Program-made: the position numbers and the translations under genes
Source of the DNA: Flavobacteriales bacterium
GTDB taxonomy: Bacteria; Bacteroidota; Bacteroidia; NS11-12g; UBA955
DNA: 48,412 nucleotides
Assembly: GCA_947457565.1 (NCBI GenBank)
Contig: CANGWH010000009.1
Location: 1-48,412 of the forward strand
Direction: 5' to 3'
Notes under the pieces: model-generated
The model's database searches: none
The model's input: the letters and a program-made list of their open reading frames with translations, nothing else
What the model was told of the DNA's origin: nothing
Part shown: in pieces, positions 45,026 through 48,412 of the stretch
Numbering within the stretch: position 1 is the first letter of the stretch
How the letters are laid out: each line of letters starts with the position of its first letter

Positions 45026-45721
45026 TTAGATACCAGGTATGGATTTAACATCAATAATAATACTTGGGCTCATCGTGCTACTCATGTAAATACTCTTGAA
45101 GTATGTACCTTTAGCCGCACTTGGCTTCAAACGGTGCAACACCTGGATTAGTTCCAATGCGTTTTCACTCAATTTATCAGGATCAAAAGAAACTTTTCCT
45201 ACTGAAGAATGGATGATTCCCGTTTTGTCTACCTTGAAGTCGATTTTACCAGCCTTAACTTCTGTTACCGCTTTACCAACTTCCAAAGTTACAGTGCCAC
45301 TTTTAGGGTTAGGCATTAAGTTACGAGGACCTAATACTTTACCTAATCGACCTAACTTCGCCATTACACTAGGTACAGCAATGATAATGTCGATATCTGT
45401 CCAACCACCTGAGATCTTCTCGATATAATCGTCCAAGCCAACATGATCAGCACCGGCATCGCGAGCTTCCTGTTCTTTATCAGGCGTACACAACACTAAT
45501 ACACGAATGGTCTTACCCAAACCGTGTGGCAATGAAGCTACACCACGAACCATCTGGTTTGCCTGACGTGGGTCTACACCCAAACGAACATCCAAATCCA
45601 CCGATGAATCGAATTTTGTATTCGAAATTTCTTTTACGATTTTACAAGCCTCCAACAAGCTGTATGACTTCGTATTGTCGTACTTCGCTAACGCTTCTTT
45701 TCTTTTTTTACCAACTTTCAT
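45026..45721 (-). CDS. rplA: 50S ribosomal protein L1
   Basis: I chose ATG 45721 (231 residues, [11 protein letters not shown]); an in-frame TTG six bases upstream is less likely. L1 signatures are [20 protein letters not shown] and [15 protein letters not shown]. It forms the mobile L1 stalk of the large subunit. It lies between rplK (11 bases upstream) and rplJ. Confidence 0.97.
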   Translation of the reverse strand: MKVGKKRKEALAKYDNTKSYSLLEACKIVKEISNTKFDSSVDLDVRLGVDPRQANQMVRGVASLPHGLGKTIRVLVLCTPDKEQEARDAGADHVGLDDYIEKISGGWTDIDIIIAVPSVMAKLGRLGKVLGPRNLMPNPKSGTVTLEVGKAVTEVKAGKIDFKVDKTGIIHSSVGKVSFDPDKLSENALELIQVLHRLKPSAAKGTYFKSIYMSSTMSPSIIIDVKSIPGI

Positions 45722-45732
45722 AACCAATTTAA

Positions 45733-46170
45733 TTAGAAGGGTGCATCCCCTGTTACTGTGATACCCATACTACGCGCAGTACCTGCAACTAATTTCATTG
45801 CCGACTCAACGGTAAAGCAATTTAAATCAGGCATTTTGTCTGTTGCGATAGTACGAACTTGATCCCAAGATACGGAACCAACTTTCTTTCTGTTTGGCTC
45901 AGCAGAACCTTTTTGCAATTTGGTTACTTCTAGTAACTGCGTTGCAACGGGAGGAGTTTTGATAATAAAATCAAACGATTTATCTGCATAAACCGAGATT
46001 ACTACCGGCAACACCTTACCCATCTTGTCTTGTGTGCGAGCGTTGAACTGCTTACAAAAGTCCATAATGTTCAAACCCTTTGAACCCAACGCCGGACCAA
46101 TTGGAGGCGCTGGATTGGCTTGACCACCCTTAACTTGCAGCTTTACATACCCTGTTATTTCTTTTGCCAT
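45733..46170 (-). CDS. rplK: 50S ribosomal protein L11
   Basis: This 145-residue protein has the proline-rich N-terminal motif [20 protein letters not shown] and the C-terminal [10 protein letters not shown] signature. It binds the GTPase-associated region of 23S rRNA. It starts 14 bases after nusG. Confidence 0.98.
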   Translation of the reverse strand: MAKEITGYVKLQVKGGQANPAPPIGPALGSKGLNIMDFCKQFNARTQDKMGKVLPVVISVYADKSFDFIIKTPPVATQLLEVTKLQKGSAEPNRKKVGSVSWDQVRTIATDKMPDLNCFTVESAMKLVAGTARSMGITVTGDAPF

Positions 46171-46184
46171 TTTACTGTTACGTT

Positions 46185-46739
46185 TTACAATTTCTGTATC
46201 TGGTTGTAATTAAGCTCCAACGGTGTACGGCGTCCGAAAATCTTAACCATCACCTTGAGCTTGCGCTTTTCTTCGTTTACTTCTTCAATAATACCATCGA
46301 AATCATTGAAAGGACCGTCAATTACTTTAACAGCCTCACCTACCAAATAGTGCTCATCATCCACCACTTCCGTGTCACTCAAACTATCAGCAGTTCCTAA
46401 TATCCGATTCAATTCACTTTGTCTTAAAGGTACCGGCTGATCTTTTGATCCCAAAAATCCAACAACACCGCTAACACTCTTAATTAGGGGCATTACTTCG
46501 GGGTCAGAAAAATCAGCATGTATTAAAATATAACCAGGAAACGCATTGCGTTCCTTGATCGTTTTTTTACCATTCTTAATTTGATAAACCTTCTCGGTAG
46601 GAATCAGAATATCGGGCACAAAATCAGACTTGCGGTCGCGCTCAAGCTCAACCTCTATGTTGTGCTTCACCTTCTTTTCCTGTCCAGTGATCGCACGAAC
46701 TACATACCATTTGTGTCTTTCTTCTGTGTTTGTCATCAT
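46185..46739 (-). CDS. nusG: Transcription elongation/antitermination factor NusG
   Basis: This 184-residue protein has the N-terminal NGN domain ([14 protein letters not shown], then [11 protein letters not shown]) and a C-terminal KOW domain ([18 protein letters not shown]). It binds RNA polymerase and links it to Rho or ribosomes. Two ATG codons in tandem (46739 and 46736) are both possible starts. Confidence 0.97.
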   Translation of the reverse strand: MMTNTEERHKWYVVRAITGQEKKVKHNIEVELERDRKSDFVPDILIPTEKVYQIKNGKKTIKERNAFPGYILIHADFSDPEVMPLIKSVSGVVGFLGSKDQPVPLRQSELNRILGTADSLSDTEVVDDEHYLVGEAVKVIDGPFNDFDGIIEEVNEEKRKLKVMVKIFGRRTPLELNYNQIQKL

Positions 46740-46744
46740 ACCAC

Positions 46745-46942
46745 TTATTTAAAAAGTTTGTAGAATTGCGTGAGCGTTATACCCAATACGCTATCCAAGC
46801 CCCAGATTACTAGAGCAAATATCAATGAGGCGATAAGCACAATCCATGTGCTTTCCCTCAATTCCCCCCACGTAGGCCAAGACACTTTATTTACCAACTC
46901 GTCTTTTGCCTCGCGGAAGTAGTTATTGATTCTTCCAAACAT
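46745..46942 (-). CDS. secE: Preprotein translocase subunit SecE
   Basis: This 65-residue protein has a conserved amphipathic part (EAKDELVNKVSWPTWGELRES) and one membrane helix (TWIVLIASLIFALVIWGLDSVLG). It stabilises SecY. It ends five bases before nusG, in the usual secE-nusG order. Confidence 0.96.
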   Translation of the reverse strand: MFGRINNYFREAKDELVNKVSWPTWGELRESTWIVLIASLIFALVIWGLDSVLGITLTQFYKLFK

Positions 46943-46956
46943 TGCGCTTTTATTAG

Positions 46957-47027
46957 CACGGGCACAAGGATTCGAACCCTGATCAAAGGTTTTGGAGACC
47001 TCTATTCTACCATTGAACTATGCCCGT
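46957..47027 (-). tRNA. tRNA-Trp (anticodon CCA)
   Basis: The minus strand folds into a cloverleaf of 71 nt. The acceptor arms are ACGGGCA and TGCCCGT with discriminator G. The D arm contains AGTTCAATGGTAGAAT, the anticodon loop CTCCAAA, and the T arm GGTTCGAATC. CCA is not encoded. It lies between secE and tuf, as in many Bacteroidota. Confidence 0.96.
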
Positions 47028-47030
47028 ATA

Positions 47031-47056
47031 AAAAGGAGTGCCGGAGCACTCCTTTT
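47031..47056. terminator. Hairpin terminator between tuf and tRNA-Trp
   Basis: AAAAGGAGTGC (47031-47041) and GCACTCCTTTT (47046-47056) form an 11-bp stem with a CGGA loop. It lies just below the tuf stop on the minus strand. Read-through would be needed if tRNA-Trp, secE and the following genes share the tuf promoter. Confidence 0.9.
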
Positions 47057-47079
47057 CCTATCAACAATAGCCTAAGCTA

Positions 47080-48261
47080 TTATTCGATAATTTCAGTAAC
47101 CTGTCCAGCACCTACTGTTCTACCACCCTCACGGATAGCGAAACGCAAGTTCTTTTCCAATGCGATTGGCTGAATCAACTCAACCGTAACGGAAATGTTA
47201 TCACCAGGCATTACCATTTCAGTACCAGCAGGTAACGAGATTTCTCCAGTTACGTCTGTTGTACGGAAATAGAACTGGGGACGGTATTTGTTAAAGAATG
47301 GAGTATGACGTCCACCTTCTTCTTTACTCAATACATAAACCTCAGCCTTGAACTTCTTGTGAGGAGTTACTGACTTAGGAGCACAGATAACCATACCACG
47401 ACGGATATCAGCCTTGTCAATACCACGCAACAACAAACCTGCGTTGTCACCTGCCTCACCACGATCCAATAACTTACGGAACATCTCAACACCAGTACAA
47501 GTTGAAGTCATAGAAGCACCGAAACCGATGATTTCTACACCATCACCTACGTTGATAACACCACGCTCGATACGACCCGTAGCAACTGTACCACGACCAG
47601 TAATAGAGAATACGTCTTCAACAGGCATCAAGAATGGCTGATCCACCAAACGTGGAGGAACTGGCACCCAAGTGTCAACTGCTTCCATCAACTGCATGAT
47701 AGTGTCTACCCACTTAGCATCACCGTTCAATCCACCTAAAGCAGATCCACGGATGATAGGAGTGTTAGCGTCAAATTCATAGAATTCCAACAATTCGCGA
47801 ATTTCCATCTCTACTAAATCTAGAAGTTCTGGATCATCCACCATGTCAACTTTGTTCATGAATACAACCAAGCGAGGTACACCAACCTGACGAGCCAACA
47901 AAATGTGCTCGCGGGTTTGTGGCATCGGACCATCAGTAGAAGCTACTACTAAGATAGCTCCGTCCATCTGTGCAGCACCCGTAACCATGTTCTTTACATA
48001 GTCAGCGTGACCTGGACAGTCTACGTGCGCATAGTGACGGTTACCAGTAGAATACTCTACGTGAGCCGTGTTGATTGTGATACCACGCTCTTTCTCCTCA
48101 GGAGCAGAGTCGATTGAATCGAAGGAACGAGCCTCAGAAAGACCAGCATTGGCCAATACTGATGTAATAGCCGCAGTCAACGTGGTCTTGCCGTGGTCAA
48201 CGTGACCAATGGTACCAATGTTCAAGTGCGGCTTGGAACGGTCAAATGTTTCTTTTGCCAT
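47080..48261 (-). CDS. tuf: Elongation factor Tu
   Basis: This 393-residue translational GTPase has G1 GHVDHGKT at 19-26, G3 DCPGH and G4 NKVD. RGITI lies in switch I. Domains 2 and 3 are complete and end [12 protein letters not shown]. It delivers aminoacyl-tRNA to the ribosome. It is flanked by tRNA-Thr upstream and tRNA-Trp downstream. Confidence 0.99.
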   Translation of the reverse strand: MAKETFDRSKPHLNIGTIGHVDHGKTTLTAAITSVLANAGLSEARSFDSIDSAPEEKERGITINTAHVEYSTGNRHYAHVDCPGHADYVKNMVTGAAQMDGAILVVASTDGPMPQTREHILLARQVGVPRLVVFMNKVDMVDDPELLDLVEMEIRELLEFYEFDANTPIIRGSALGGLNGDAKWVDTIMQLMEAVDTWVPVPPRLVDQPFLMPVEDVFSITGRGTVATGRIERGVINVGDGVEIIGFGASMTSTCTGVEMFRKLLDRGEAGDNAGLLLRGIDKADIRRGMVICAPKSVTPHKKFKAEVYVLSKEEGGRHTPFFNKYRPQFYFRTTDVTGEISLPAGTEMVMPGDNISVTVELIQPIALEKNLRFAIREGGRTVGAGQVTEIIE

Positions 48262-48286
48262 AGTTGTTTTTTGTCTTTTGTGTTTG

Positions 48287-48358
48287 AGCCAATGAGGGGA
48301 ATTGAACCCCTGACCTTTTCCTTACCAAGGAAACGCTCTACCCCTGAGCTACATCGGC
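48287..48358 (-). tRNA. tRNA-Thr (anticodon GGT)
   Basis: This 72-nt cloverleaf on the minus strand has acceptor GCCGATG with CATTGGC (one G-T pair), discriminator T, D arm GCTCAGGGGTAGAGC, anticodon stem-loop TTCCTTGGTAAGGAA and T arm GGGGTTCAATTCCCC. CCA is not encoded. It lies 25 bases upstream of tuf. Confidence 0.96.
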
Positions 48359-48392
48359 CTACCCAAGAAAGTTACCTTTCTCGGTGTTTTCG

Positions 48393-48412
48393 AGCGGGAG
48401 ACGAGGCTCGAA
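48393..48412 (-). tRNA. 3' end of a tRNA, probably tRNA-Gly, cut by the window edge
   Basis: The minus strand reads TTCGAGCCTCGT then CTCCCGC and T, that is, the loop and 3' side of a T arm followed by the 3' acceptor strand and discriminator. The sequence matches tRNA-Gly as found before tRNA-Thr and tuf in Bacteroidota. The anticodon is outside the window. Confidence 0.6.

Overview
The window is chromosomal DNA of a Bacteroidota bacterium, probably flavobacteria-like. The evidence is the gene order tRNA-Gly (partial), tRNA-Thr, tuf, tRNA-Trp, secE, nusG, rplK, rplA, rplJ, rplL, rpoB, rpoC; promoters of the TTTG / TAnnTTTG type; few Shine-Dalgarno sequences; and families typical of the phylum (BatA-domain protein, DUF6787, DUF4199-like protein, a PCHEDW / CxxC N-terminal module, a flavobacterial alpha-oxoamine synthase). 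The window looks like stable chromosome: no insertion sequence, prophage, CRISPR array or transposase was seen. No stretch longer than 300 bases lacks a gene; the longest gap is 35548-35819 (272 bases), which holds two terminators.

Positions 1-8598, all on the minus strand, form an inorganic sulfur oxidation and transport island. It reads from right to left as a porin-like barrel, a Tat-exported SoxB-like metallohydrolase, a TauE/SafE exporter, a TsdA-like diheme cytochrome c, a persulfide dioxygenase-rhodanese fusion (CstB type), two half-size YeeE/YedE thiosulfate-transporter subunits, a single-domain rhodanese, and a YgaP-like membrane protein cut by the window edge. No SoxYZ, SoxXA or SoxCD is visible. 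Each of the three likely transcription units starts with the same 14-bp dyad (GTGACTTAAGTCAC-like, CRP/FNR type). In each case the dyad centre lies 36.5 nt upstream of the last G of a possible -7 element, which predicts one Crp/Fnr-family activator for the whole island.

Positions 8849-24617 are mostly housekeeping genes: tatD and an enoyl-CoA hydratase, comEC, a Val/Glu-rich repeat protein divergent from thymidine kinase, a CxxC/transmembrane protein, a NifU-domain protein and Mrp for Fe-S assembly, a RsmI-like methyltransferase, an alpha-oxoamine synthase (sphingolipid or sulfonolipid type), a helix-hairpin-helix protein, an acyl-CoA dehydrogenase, rpsU and xerC.

Positions 24722-35547 hold a RidA protein resembling 2-aminomuconate deaminase, a secreted WD40 protein, and a five-gene minus-strand operon (BatA-domain protein, metal-site-less dihydroorotase homologue, DUF4199-like protein, TrmH/SpoU methyltransferase, saccharopine dehydrogenase-like protein). 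A deoxynucleoside kinase follows, divergent from an MsbA-like ABC exporter.

Positions 35763-48412 carry the rpoBC / ribosomal protein / tuf region on the minus strand, with an attenuator-like hairpin between rplL and rpoB and tRNA genes around tuf.
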